Both the position numbers and the translations under genes were made by a program. Below the pieces are notes generated by a model that searched no databases, was not told the DNA's origin, and saw nothing but the letters and a program-made list of their open reading frames with translations. A stretch of DNA of 64,000 nt from Marispirochaeta sp963667435 (lineage in GTDB: Bacteria; Spirochaetota; Spirochaetia; JC444; Marispirochaetaceae), in assembly GCA_963667435.1 (NCBI GenBank), contig OY763414.1:4434539-4498538 (forward strand). Direction: 5' to 3'. Positions within the stretch are counted from its first letter, which is position 1. The number at the start of each line of letters is the position of its first letter. This document shows positions 43,959-53,329 of this stretch, piece after piece.

Positions 43959-44969
43959 ATGAAAAAGATTAGAATGGTGATGTTACTCGTAGCTGGGCTT
44001 GTATTGACTACCGGAGCCCTGTGGGCAGGTGGAGAGAAAGAGGTTGCCGGTACTGCTGCCAGTGAACCTTTCCGCATTGCGGTTATCATGCCCAGCGCGA
44101 CAACTGATACAGCCTTCAGTCAGTCTATGTGGACTGCATTGAAGTCTGTACAGGCGGACCTCGGCGGAGAAAGCGCGGTTGAACTGGTTCACTCTGAGAA
44201 TATGTTCAAAGTTCCCGATGCAGCAGCCGCCATCCGCGACTATGCAGGACAGGGGTATGATCTTATTATTGCCCATGGTTCCCAGTACGGAGCTCTGGTG
44301 GAGGAAATTGCTCCGGATTTTCCCGATCAGGCCTTTGCCTGGGGAACAGATGTTAATACCTTCGGTTTGCCGAATGTATATGCATATACTGCAGCAGCAG
44401 AGCAGGGCGGATATGTTAATGGTGTAATGGCCGGTATGCTTACAAAGAGCGGCGTAATCGGTGTTACAGGCCCTGTAAATGTCGGTGATGCCCATACCTA
44501 CATCAGTGGTTTTGTTCAGGGTGTAAAAGCGGTTAACCCCAATGCTAAGGTCTCCGAAACCTGGACAGGATCCTTCTCTGACGTAGCCCTGATGGCGGCA
44601 GCTGCTCAAACACAGATTGCAGCTGGTGCAGACATTCTCACCGGCTCTTCCCAATCTGTTGTCGGCTCCATCGGTGCGGCAGAAAAATCCGGTAATGTAC
44701 TGTGGTTCGGTACTCAGGCTGACCAGGCTTCCCTCTCGTCCTCATTGGTTGTAGCCAGCCAGGTGTATGACTGGACTGCAATGATAAAGGACATGATCAG
44801 TGCAACTGAAAAAGGTGTATACGGCGGAAAAACCTTCGTACTGACCCTGGAAAACGGTGGTCTGAAAATTGCCTTTAATTCAGGCTACAGCATCCCCGGG
44901 GATGTGAAAAAAGCAGCTGACAAGGTGATTGTCGACATTGCCGGCGGAACCACCAAAATTACACCCTGA
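43959..44969 (+). CDS. BMP-family solute-binding protein (PnrA-like)
   Basis: This is a 336-residue binding protein of the BMP group, named after the Borrelia/Treponema basic membrane proteins that bind purine nucleosides. The signal peptide MKKIRMVMLLVAGLVLTTGA ends LWA-GGEKE without a lipobox cysteine. The mature domain has YDLIIAHGSQYGALVEEIAP, FAWGTDVNTFG and GGYVNGVMAGMLTKSGVIGV. I chose the ATG at 43959 because AGGAGG precedes it. It is third in the operon. Confidence 0.9.
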   Translation: MKKIRMVMLLVAGLVLTTGALWAGGEKEVAGTAASEPFRIAVIMPSATTDTAFSQSMWTALKSVQADLGGESAVELVHSENMFKVPDAAAAIRDYAGQGYDLIIAHGSQYGALVEEIAPDFPDQAFAWGTDVNTFGLPNVYAYTAAAEQGGYVNGVMAGMLTKSGVIGVTGPVNVGDAHTYISGFVQGVKAVNPNAKVSETWTGSFSDVALMAAAAQTQIAAGADILTGSSQSVVGSIGAAEKSGNVLWFGTQADQASLSSSLVVASQVYDWTAMIKDMISATEKGVYGGKTFVLTLENGGLKIAFNSGYSIPGDVKKAADKVIVDIAGGTTKITP

Positions 44970-45011
44970 ACTAACTGATTAAGCAAAAGGGATAGAGAAA
45001 GGGACATACTG

Positions 45012-46583
45012 ATGCAGAATCCGGAAGGCGTAACCACGGTACAGCACATCCAGACCATGGAAATGGTTGACATAGTTAAGACATTTCCCGGCGTCCGTGC
45101 CAATGACGGTGTAAGTCTTGATGTGCGTGCGGGTGAGGTTCACGCCCTTCTGGGGGAAAATGGTGCTGGTAAAAGTACCCTAATGCGTCAGCTATACGGA
45201 ATGTTTCAACCGGATAAGGGGGAAATTCGTATCAACGGTTCCCCTGTCCGGTTTCGTTCCCCGGCGGATGCCATCAAAGCAGGTATCGGTATGATTCATC
45301 AGCATTTCATGCTGGTGCCTACAATGACAGTTGCTCAGAACCTTGCTCTCGGGCGAAAGTCTTCACGGGGGCTGCTGCTCGACCTGGACCAGGTTAAAGA
45401 GAGGATCTGTACTTTATCCAGTGACTATGGTCTGTATGTGGAACCGGATGCCTATATATGGCAGCTTTCTGTGGGAGAGCAGCAGCGGGTAGAAATTCTT
45501 AAGGCTCTCTTTATGGGAGCAAGCCTTATTATCCTGGATGAACCCACGGCAGTGCTCACCCCGGGAGAGGTTGCAGATCTGTTCCGCACACTGCGGCGAA
45601 TGGTTGAAGAAGGACATTCCCTGCTTTTTATCTCCCACAAGCTGCACGAGGTGCTGGCTGTCAGCGATCGTCTTACGGTTTTGAGAGACGGAGCAACCGT
45701 CGGCACACGTAAAACAGCGGAAGTTACTCGTGAAGAACTTGTTCGGCTGATGGTGGGTCGTGAAATAAACCCCCTGGAAATCCGGGCACCCCGGGAAGGG
45801 AAGGATGCTCTCTTAATCAAAGAGCTGCGCGCTCAGGGTGACCGTGGTAATGAAGTTCTAAAAGGCATTGACCTGACATTACGTTCCGGAGAAATTCTGG
45901 GGCTGGCAGGTGTGTCCGGAAACGGGCAGCGGGAACTTGCTGAATGCCTGGCTGGTATGCGTTCTGTTTCCTCCGGAACTGTCTTTCTGGAAACGTCAGA
46001 AATTACCGGTACATCTCTGACCCAACGTATAGACGCTGGAATCTCTTTTATTCCGGAGGAACGAATGCGGGACGGGGCTATAGGAGAGTTCAATGTAATG
46101 GAGAATGTGTTCCTCCGAGACCATTCCAGCAGATCTTTCAGAAACTGGATTTTCCTTAAAATGAAGCTTATGGCCAGGCATGCTGCCGGTCTGGTATCCA
46201 CCTTCGCTGTTAAGACCCCGACCCTGGATACCCCTCTGAAAAATCTTTCCGGCGGAAATATCCAGAAGCTCATTCTTGCACGGGAGCTCTCCCGCAAACC
46301 GAATGTACTTATTGCCGCACAACCTACAAGGGGTGTAGATATCGGAGCCTCTGAGTTTATCCACCGCACTCTGATAGAACAACGTGACCAGGGCACTGCA
46401 ATTCTGCTTATATCCGAAGACCTTGATGAAGTTATGCGACTTTCAGACCGCATCGCGGTTATTTTCGGCGGACGTATTGTAGGGGTTCTTGACCGTGGAA
46501 GAGCCACGGTTGATGCCATAGGTACATTAATGGCAGCCGGGACCATGGATACTGACCGCGTTGAAAACGCCTGCGAGGGATAA
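45012..46583 (+). CDS. ABC transporter ATP-binding protein, double ATPase (nucleoside/sugar type)
   Basis: The 523 residues carry two ABC domains. The first has LLGENGAGKSTLMRQLYGMF, the signature LSVGEQQRVEILKAL and Walker B LIILDEPTAVL. The second has GLAGVSGNGQRELAECLAGM, LSGGNIQKLILAREL and a degenerate Walker B (VLIAAQPTRGVD), as is usual for this family. It energises the two BMP-type permeases and is the last gene of that operon. Confidence 0.93.
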   Translation: MQNPEGVTTVQHIQTMEMVDIVKTFPGVRANDGVSLDVRAGEVHALLGENGAGKSTLMRQLYGMFQPDKGEIRINGSPVRFRSPADAIKAGIGMIHQHFMLVPTMTVAQNLALGRKSSRGLLLDLDQVKERICTLSSDYGLYVEPDAYIWQLSVGEQQRVEILKALFMGASLIILDEPTAVLTPGEVADLFRTLRRMVEEGHSLLFISHKLHEVLAVSDRLTVLRDGATVGTRKTAEVTREELVRLMVGREINPLEIRAPREGKDALLIKELRAQGDRGNEVLKGIDLTLRSGEILGLAGVSGNGQRELAECLAGMRSVSSGTVFLETSEITGTSLTQRIDAGISFIPEERMRDGAIGEFNVMENVFLRDHSSRSFRNWIFLKMKLMARHAAGLVSTFAVKTPTLDTPLKNLSGGNIQKLILARELSRKPNVLIAAQPTRGVDIGASEFIHRTLIEQRDQGTAILLISEDLDEVMRLSDRIAVIFGGRIVGVLDRGRATVDAIGTLMAAGTMDTDRVENACEG

Positions 46584-46587
46584 AGCG

Positions 46588-46615
46588 TTTATTCCCGGGA
46601 ATCGAATAAAATTTT
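46588..46615 (+). terminator. Possible terminator after the BMP-type ABC operon
   Basis: A 7-bp stem, TTTATTC with GAATAAA around a GC-rich loop, is followed by ATTTT a few bases after the ATPase stop codon. Confidence 0.4.
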
Positions 46616-46781
46616 CATCATCTGCATTACATTATCAGAAATCGCATGTACAACCTTTGAAACTATACTGGAGTCAACTTCTTCTAAGTAAAGATTAATG
46701 ACCTAATTAAGACTCCTAAGGCATCACTGAAATAGAGCTTTTGAACGCGGAATTGCTTTGTCTGTGTTCTGTGTCCAGGGC

Positions 46782-47621
46782 CTACAGATCTCTAAAACAG
46801 AGCTTGTACTGCATTCCATTGCTGTTTACCACATCCAGTACAGCATCCATCTGTTTCGCCAGGGATTTGACTAATTTGTTTCCGAAGCCATCATGTTCGA
46901 CGGTTGGATCAAAACCGATCCCGTTGTCTCTATATGCTACTTCAAATTTACTGCCTGTTTTCATAAGGCTGAAATTTATCCGGTAATTGCTGTCTGCATT
47001 CGCAGGAAAGGCATATTTAACCGAGTTTGCATAGAGTTCATTTGTTATAAGACTCAGGAGTGATACGGTTTTCTGATGCATCATCAGATCCTGAATCTCA
47101 TAGGTCAAACTGATATTGTCATTATGGTACATTTCTTCAAGATGTCTGAAGAATGAGGTGAAATAGGCTTTTGCCACAATCTTGATATTATCTGTGGATA
47201 GTTGCATCTGCTCGTAGAGTATGCTCATACTTTGCAGCCGGATTATTAGCTTAGAATAGATATCCTGAGTGGCAGGGGTGTCGAATTTATCCTTATCGAT
47301 ACGCAGAAGACTCAACAGAATATAAATATTGTTCTTCTGCCTGTGATGTGACTCATGCATCAGAAGATTTTTTTCTGCCAGTGTTTTATTAATGATCCTG
47401 TTTTGCTTTTTCAAGCTGGTGCGTTGTCCTGCAATAATGGCGACAAGATAGAAGATCAGAATCAGGCTGGCAGTAAAGATTTCATCTAATTGATATTCTT
47501 CATGGGTTCGGGAAAATTCAAACAGTCTTTCAAAAAAATTTATGTGAGAAGAGAGAATGAAAGAAACAATCAACAGACAAATGGGGATGATCACAACAGT
47601 AACAAGCTTCTTCCATGACAT
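46782..47621 (-). CDS. Orphan sensor histidine kinase (HisKA_2 type)
   Basis: This is a 279-residue membrane kinase. Two hydrophobic helices lie near residues 5-24 and 48-66. The phospho-acceptor box is HESHHRQKNNIYILLSLLRI near 89-108 (HisKA_2 type), followed by a short HATPase domain with LITNELYANSVKYAFP and YRDNGIGFDP. There is no periplasmic sensor domain of any size and no response regulator nearby, so its partner is elsewhere. Confidence 0.87.
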   Translation of the reverse strand: MSWKKLVTVVIIPICLLIVSFILSSHINFFERLFEFSRTHEEYQLDEIFTASLILIFYLVAIIAGQRTSLKKQNRIINKTLAEKNLLMHESHHRQKNNIYILLSLLRIDKDKFDTPATQDIYSKLIIRLQSMSILYEQMQLSTDNIKIVAKAYFTSFFRHLEEMYHNDNISLTYEIQDLMMHQKTVSLLSLITNELYANSVKYAFPANADSNYRINFSLMKTGSKFEVAYRDNGIGFDPTVEHDGFGNKLVKSLAKQMDAVLDVVNSNGMQYKLCFRDL

Positions 47622-47904
47622 GTCAGGCTAATTATCGCAGACAGTCACTAAGAAAACAAGTTTGAACTTTGAAAGATTAAAACTTTTTCTAATACAAAAT
47701 ACTTAATAGATGGCCCTTTCTAAAGTTCACTAAAATAGATCTATCGAGCCTGTGCTAATGTACCCGGAAAGGTAACATTGCGTTGGCCGATCAAGCTAAA
47801 TGCTGCATGAGCCCCCGATTAATGGTATAAAGGAGCAACTGTTTCAAAATTACTCAAAGCACATGTGTGTATAGTTGTAATTGGATGCTCTAAGAGGCCT
47901 GAAA

Positions 47905-47938
47905 GTGTATAACCAGAATCCTGAACAGATAGCCCGAG
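47905..47938 (+). pseudogene. hsdR: hsdR first codons (system 2), cut by IS3
   Basis: GTG TAT AAC then reads on as NQNPEQIAR, behind an AGAGG ribosome-binding site, and stops at the IS3 element. Joined to 49171 with one copy of the GAG repeat it continues DTIDQMLEKAGWNLQ, the normal N-terminus of a type I HsdR. Confidence 0.82.
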
Positions 47939-47995
47939 TGGCATTCCCCCGAAACCGTAGACACTTATTATACTTAGTAACTAAGGAGAAATTAA

Positions 47996-48283
47996 GTGTC
48001 AAAGAGCAACTACACCGACGAGTTCAAGGCAGAAGCAGTTAGACAGATCATGGAGGAAGGACACACTGTCCTTGAAGTTTCCAAAGCAATAGGAGTCAGT
48101 GATGCCTCTCTGTATAACTGGCTAAAAAAGGCTGGATGGGATTCAGGAGAAACAAAAGAGCAACGGAAGATTTCTGACATTGAAGCCGAAAACAAAAAGC
48201 TGAAAGCCGAGGTCCGTAAGCTGAAGATGGAGAGGGATATATTAAAAAAAGCGGCGGCGTACTTTGCGAACGATATCCAGTAA
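47996..48283 (+). CDS. IS3-family transposase OrfA (copy B)
   Basis: The 95-residue protein has a helix-turn-helix (YTDEFKAEAVRQIMEEGHTV, ending DASLYNWLKKAG) and a coiled tail. It starts with GTG after AAGGAG. A slippery run A AAA AAA G at 48244-48251 allows a -1 shift into the OrfB frame, which is open from there. Confidence 0.9.
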   Translation: MSKSNYTDEFKAEAVRQIMEEGHTVLEVSKAIGVSDASLYNWLKKAGWDSGETKEQRKISDIEAENKKLKAEVRKLKMERDILKKAAAYFANDIQ

Positions 48284-48330
48284 AGTACGCCTTCATTGAA
48301 GATCATAGACAAGAGTATCCTATTAGGCCG

Positions 48331-49140
48331 ATGTGCAGGATTCTGAAAGTACACCCTTCTGGTTTCTATAAATGGGTAAAAGAGCCAGAGTCTCCCAGAG
48401 CCATTGAAAATAAGAAGATTACGGAACTGATACGGTTCTACTGGAAGGAGAGCGGTCAGGTTTATGGTAGTCCGAATATTTATGAGGACTTAAAGGAAGC
48501 TGGGTATTCTTACAGTGTGAATAGGATTGCCCGTTTGATGCGAATTAGCGGTATTAAGGGTGCCCATAGAAGGAAACGGCATCATATTCCCTGGGTACCT
48601 GGAGACGTCTATCAGGCGAACCTTCTCAATAGAGAGTTTACTGTAGGACGTCCGAATCAGGCATGGTGTACGGATATCACATATATAAAAACGTATGAGG
48701 GATTCCTATATTTAGCGGTTGCCGTTGATCTCTTCAATAGAGGTATTGTGGGATGGTCAATGAAGAATCATCAAAGGACGTCGCTCGTGATGGATGCATT
48801 ATTCATGGCCGTGAAAAGAAGAAGACCTTCAAACAAGGTTTTAATTCATTCAGATCAGGGCAGTCAGTTTACCAGTAAGAAGTGGGAAGACTTTTGTGAC
48901 GCCCATTCTTTGGATCTCAGTATGAGCCGACGAGGAAATTGTTGGGACAATTCGGTCGTTGAATCATTCTTCTCGAATCTGAAAAGAGAACGAATTAGGA
49001 ATAAAATCTATAAAACCAGACAGGATGCCAGGAAGGATATTTTCAACTATATTGAGTTATTTTATAATCCGAAGAGAAGGCATGGCCATCTGGGAAAGAT
49101 GAGCCCCATGAATTTTGAAGCAAAGTATCTACAGGGATGA
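48331..49140 (+). CDS. IS3-family transposase OrfB (copy B)
   Basis: This is the catalytic integrase half, with DDE residues in WCTDITYIKT, HSDQGSQFTSKKW and DNSVVESFFSNLKRE. The family sequence KYAFIEDHRQEYPIRP lies upstream of the first ATG in the same frame, so the natural product is an OrfAB fusion made by -1 frameshifting. The frame is intact. Confidence 0.9.
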   Translation: MCRILKVHPSGFYKWVKEPESPRAIENKKITELIRFYWKESGQVYGSPNIYEDLKEAGYSYSVNRIARLMRISGIKGAHRRKRHHIPWVPGDVYQANLLNREFTVGRPNQAWCTDITYIKTYEGFLYLAVAVDLFNRGIVGWSMKNHQRTSLVMDALFMAVKRRRPSNKVLIHSDQGSQFTSKKWEDFCDAHSLDLSMSRRGNCWDNSVVESFFSNLKRERIRNKIYKTRQDARKDIFNYIELFYNPKRRHGHLGKMSPMNFEAKYLQG

Positions 49141-49170
49141 TGTGTCTATAGAATTGGGGGAATGCCAGAG

Positions 49171-51941
49171 ATACCATAGATCAAATGCTTGAAAAGGCTG
49201 GTTGGAACTTACAGTCCAAGAGTAAAGTAGACTTATCCGCCAACAAAGGCGTTGCTGTCCGGGAATACCAGACCGATGTAGGCCCTGCAGATTATGTTCT
49301 ATTTGTCGAACGAAAGCCAGTTGGTATTATAGAAGCTAAACGTGAAGATGATGGTTTCAGACTGCTTGTTTCTGAAGACTAGGCAGAAGGCTATGCTTCG
49401 GCCAAGCTGAAATACCTGAATAACGAGCCACTGCCGTTTATCTACGAAAGTACCGGAACCATTACCCGGTTTACGGACCAACGGGACCCTAAGCCGCACA
49501 GCAGGACTGTCTTCAGTTTTCATGCACCAGTGACCCTGGAAAAATGGTTAAAACAGGGCAATAGCCTGAGAGATCGCCTTCAGGACCTGCCGGAACTCGA
49601 TCACACCGGGCTGCGGCCTGCTCAGATTGTAGCAATAGAAAACCTTGAAAAATCTTTCAAGGCAGACCGGCCCAGGGCGCTTATACAGATGGCTACCGGC
49701 GCCGGTAAAACCTTCACTGCAGCAACTTTCATCTACCGTCTACTAAAGTTTTCAAAGGCTCACCGTGTACTCTTTCTTGTTGATACCAAGAACCTGGGTG
49801 AACAGGCGGAACAGGAGTTCATGACCTTCAAACCCACCGACGACAACCGCAAGTTCACCGAGCTCTACAACGTGCAGCGGCTCTCATCCTGCTATGTGGC
49901 CCCGGATGCCCAGGTGTGCATATCCACCATCCAGCGGCTCTATTCAATTTTAAAGGGTAATGAGCTGGATGAAAGTGTCGAGCTTTATAACCCTGACAAC
50001 AATGTATGGATACAAGAGCAGCTTTCAAAGAAGGTCCCTATGCCTGTGGAGTATTCCAGCCGAATCCCCATAGAACAGTTTGATTTTATCGTTATCGATG
50101 AGTGCCACCGTTCAATCTACAATCTGTGGAAGCAGGTGCTCGATTACTTTGACGCCTTCATCATCGGCCTTACCGCAATTCCGGACAAACGAACCTTCGG
50201 CTTTTTCAATGAAAACGTAGTAAGCCAGTATACCCATGAGGAATCGGTAACCGATGGAGTTAACGTCCCTTACAATATTTATACGATAGAAACGGAGATA
50301 TCCAAAAGCGGAGACACCATAAAGGCGGGCTGGTACGTCGACCGTCGGGACAAGCTGACCCGCAAAAAGCGCTGGCAGCAGGAGGATGAGGACACCGATT
50401 ACGGTAAAAATGATCTGGATAAGAAGGTGGTAAACCCCAGCCAGATACGCCATATCATCCAGGAGTTTAAGTCTGCCCTGAAGGAGAGTATCTTTCCCGG
50501 TCGTGTAGATGAGAACGGCGAATACGAGGTTCCCAAGACGCTGATCTTCGCCAAGACCGACAGCCATGCTGACGACATCATAAAAATAGTCCGGGAAGAG
50601 TTTAACGAGGGCAATGACTTTTGCAAGAAGGTTACCTACAAGATAGAGGAAGACCCAAAGTCGGTACTCAATCGCTTTCGTAACTCATACTATCCACGCA
50701 TTGCAGTAACGGTCGATATGATTGCCACCGGTACCGATGTAAAGCCCCTTGAGGTGCTGCTTTTTATGCGGGATGTTAAGAGCATTAACTACTTTGAGCA
50801 GATGAAGGGCAGGGGAACCCGAACCATCGCCAGCGACTCGTTGAAGGCGGTATCCCGCACGGCGGTTCACAAAACCCACTTTGTTATTGTAGATGCGGTG
50901 GGTGCAACAAAATCAAAGAAGACTGACAGTTGACCCCTTGAGCGCAAGCCATCTATTCCTCTTAAAGACCTGCTTGGTGCTGTTGCAATGGGGAATGAGG
51001 ATGAAGATCTCTTTCTTTCCCTTGCAAACAGGCTTATCCGTCTGGACAAACAGATTACCGACAAGGAAAAGGCCCAACTTGAAACATACAGCGGCGGAAA
51101 GGACCTTCGGCAGATAACCCGCGAGCTGATATCTGCCTTTGATCCCGATGCAATAGAAAAAGCGGCTGAGCAAAGGCTAAATACTCTGCCGGAACCAGAA
51201 CGGACAGCAGAAAAAGCTGAAGAGTTTAAAGCCGAAGCTCAACAACAGCTGATACGCCGGGCGTCATCAACATTCAACGGAGAGTTGAACGACTACATAG
51301 AGAATGTGCGTCAAGCGCATGAGCAGATTATCGATCATATCAATATCGACAGTGTGACCAAATCGGAATGGGACAGCTTTACCGTTGAGAAAGCGAAACA
51401 AACCATAGCAGACTTCAAGTCATATCTGGAAGAGAACAAGGACGAGATTCAGGCGCTGAGCATTTTCTACAACCAGCCCTACCGGAGACGGGAGCTAACC
51501 TTCAAAATGATTAAAGAGGTAATGGAAAAGTTAAAGCTTCAGCGGCCCATGCTTGCCCCTGACTACGTCTGGAATGCATATGCAGCACTTGAAGAGGTTA
51601 AAAGCGAACAGCCGAAAAACGAACTGACCGCGCTGGTTTCACTCATCCGCAGGGCATGTGGTATCGACAGGGAGCTTAAGCCCTATGATGCAACTATTAA
51701 TGAGAACTATCGTACCTGGATATTTGACCAGAATGCCGGGCAGCATAACCGCTTTACACCGGAGCAGATGGACTGGCTGCGGATGATTAAGGACCATATT
51801 GTCAGTTCTTACCATATCGAGATGGCCGACCTGGAATACAACCCCTTTGATGCCCACGGCGGGAAGGGTCGGATGTACCAGCTTTTTGGAGCCGGAATGG
51901 AAGAGATAATGAATGAGCTGAATGAGGTACTGGCTTCGTGA
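49171..51941 (+). pseudogene. hsdR: hsdR distal part (system 2), interrupted by IS3 and two nonsense codons
   Basis: The frame reads LEKAGWNLQSKS, then VDLSANKGVAVREYQTDVGP with ADYVLFVERKPVGIIEAKRE, the PD-(D/E)XK nuclease of an EcoEI-type HsdR. It hits TAG at 49380 (likely CAG before) and continues unbroken to the SF2 motor, with Walker A ATGAGKT, the helicase box VIDECHRSI and GLTAIPD. A second stop, TGA at 50931 (likely CGA before), falls after ATKSKKTDS. The same frame then runs to the natural end at 51941, which overlaps the hsdS start. One insertion and two C-to-T type changes in one frame point to recent loss. Confidence 0.93.
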
Positions 51942-53278
51942 GTAGGGAGGATTGGGTTGAGTGTGAGCTTAGAGAGGTCTCAATTTTTGAATTAGGTGGA
52001 GATTGGGGAAAATCTCCTGATGTTCAATTAGACGGCTTTGAGGAAGCATACTGCATTCGTGGAGCAGAGTTTAAGAATTGGGAAAAAGACAGAGGAAAAA
52101 CTGCTTCATTAAGACTTTTAAAAAGAAATAGTATAGAAAAACGTAATCTTAAAGAACAAGATATTTTAGTAGAAATTTCTGGGGGAGGACCAGAACAACC
52201 AGTTGGGAGAACTGTAGTCATTGATAAAACTGTACTCAGTCTTTTCAGAGGTAAAAATCTTGTATGTACCAATTTTCTTAGATTAGTAAGACCCAGTACA
52301 ATTATGAACTCATATTTTATCAATCAGTATTTAAAGTTTTTTTACAGTACAGGTGAAATTATTAAATATCAGGCAGGCAGTAACAATCTCAGAAACCTGA
52401 AATTCAATGATTATATGCAAATCACTCTGCCTCTACCCCCCATCCCAATTCAAAGGGCTATTATAACAAAGATTGAGAACATCTTTGCCTCCCTGGACAA
52501 GGGGATTGAAGACCTGACCCGGGCGAATGAGCAGCTGAAGATTTACCGCCAGGCGGTGCTGAAGAAGGCGTTTGAGGGAGATGAAAAGTCAGCAATCACT
52601 AATTATGTTGAAAAAATTCAGATTGGCCCTTTTGGGTCTCAATTGCATAAAGAAGATTATATAGAAAATGGAATCCCCTTAATAAACCCCATGCATTTAC
52701 AAGGTGGAAAAATAACGCCAGATTCTTCCTATACGATTTCGCAACTTAAACGCGATAGCTTACCCAATTATATTCTCAATACAGGTGATGTCCTCATGGG
52801 ACGTCGAGGTGAAATGGGGCGTTGTGGTCTAGTTTCTAATAAGGAATCTGGTTGGTTCTGTGGAACTGGAAGTCTGTATTTACGGCCTATAAAAGGAAAG
52901 ATTTTACCAATATTTTTGTATTACTATTTAAGAAGCTCCATAGTTAAAGAAATACTTACTGGTAGTGCTGCTGGCACCACTATGATGAATTTAAATAAAA
53001 AGATTGTTGGTTCACTGGCTGTCCCAGTACTCCATATAGAGGAACAACAGCAGATAGTCCGTGAAATTGAATCCCGGCTTTCAGTCTGTGACAAAGTAGA
53101 GCAGAGCATTGCCGAGGCGCTGGAAAAGTCCAAAGCCCTGCGCCAGAGCATTTTGAAGAAGGCCTTTGAGGGCAGGCTGCTTACCACGACTGAGATTGAA
53201 CAGTGTAAAAAGGAAGCCGATTACGAACCGGCTTCTGTGCTGCTACAGCGGATTAAGCGTGAGAAGGCCGAGGCATGA
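51938..53278 (+). CDS. hsdS: Type I restriction-modification system, specificity subunit (system 2)
   Basis: This 446-residue HsdS has two target-recognition domains, each followed by a conserved helix: IFASLDKGIEDLTRANEQLK with IYRQAVLKKAFEGDE in the middle, and VEQSIAEALEKSKALRQSIL with KKAFEGRL at the end. The GTG start overlaps the hsdR stop. The sequence is unrelated in detail to the HsdS of system 1, so the two read different DNA targets. It is intact. Confidence 0.9.
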   Translation: MSREDWVECELREVSIFELGGDWGKSPDVQLDGFEEAYCIRGAEFKNWEKDRGKTASLRLLKRNSIEKRNLKEQDILVEISGGGPEQPVGRTVVIDKTVLSLFRGKNLVCTNFLRLVRPSTIMNSYFINQYLKFFYSTGEIIKYQAGSNNLRNLKFNDYMQITLPLPPIPIQRAIITKIENIFASLDKGIEDLTRANEQLKIYRQAVLKKAFEGDEKSAITNYVEKIQIGPFGSQLHKEDYIENGIPLINPMHLQGGKITPDSSYTISQLKRDSLPNYILNTGDVLMGRRGEMGRCGLVSNKESGWFCGTGSLYLRPIKGKILPIFLYYYLRSSIVKEILTGSAAGTTMMNLNKKIVGSLAVPVLHIEEQQQIVREIESRLSVCDKVEQSIAEALEKSKALRQSILKKAFEGRLLTTTEIEQCKKEADYEPASVLLQRIKREKAEA

Positions 53279-53329
53279 TATATGAAGCAGCCTGCGGACT
53301 CCGTGGTTATTCATACAGGAGAGCTCTGT

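Larger units (their letters stand above)
47939..49167 (+). mobile_element. IS3-family insertion sequence (copy B) inside hsdR
   Basis: The element is 1229 bp with inverted ends that are identical over the first 12 bases (TGGCATTCCCCC) and partly matching beyond, including TAGACAC. A 3-bp target duplication GAG lies at 47936-47938 and 49168-49170. It carries intact orfA and orfB. It is a different IS3 subgroup from copy A: the ends and proteins differ. Confidence 0.93.

Noticed and set aside
45833..46546. 237-codon frame on the minus strand
   Set aside because: It is the antisense of the ABC ATPase second domain, rich in Ser and Arg as expected for a shadow frame.
49380..50933. Stop-codon read-through or an alternative genetic code explaining the in-frame stops
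   Set aside because: TAA, TAG and TGA each serve as normal stops elsewhere in the window, and the stops fall in genes that already carry other damage or stand alone.
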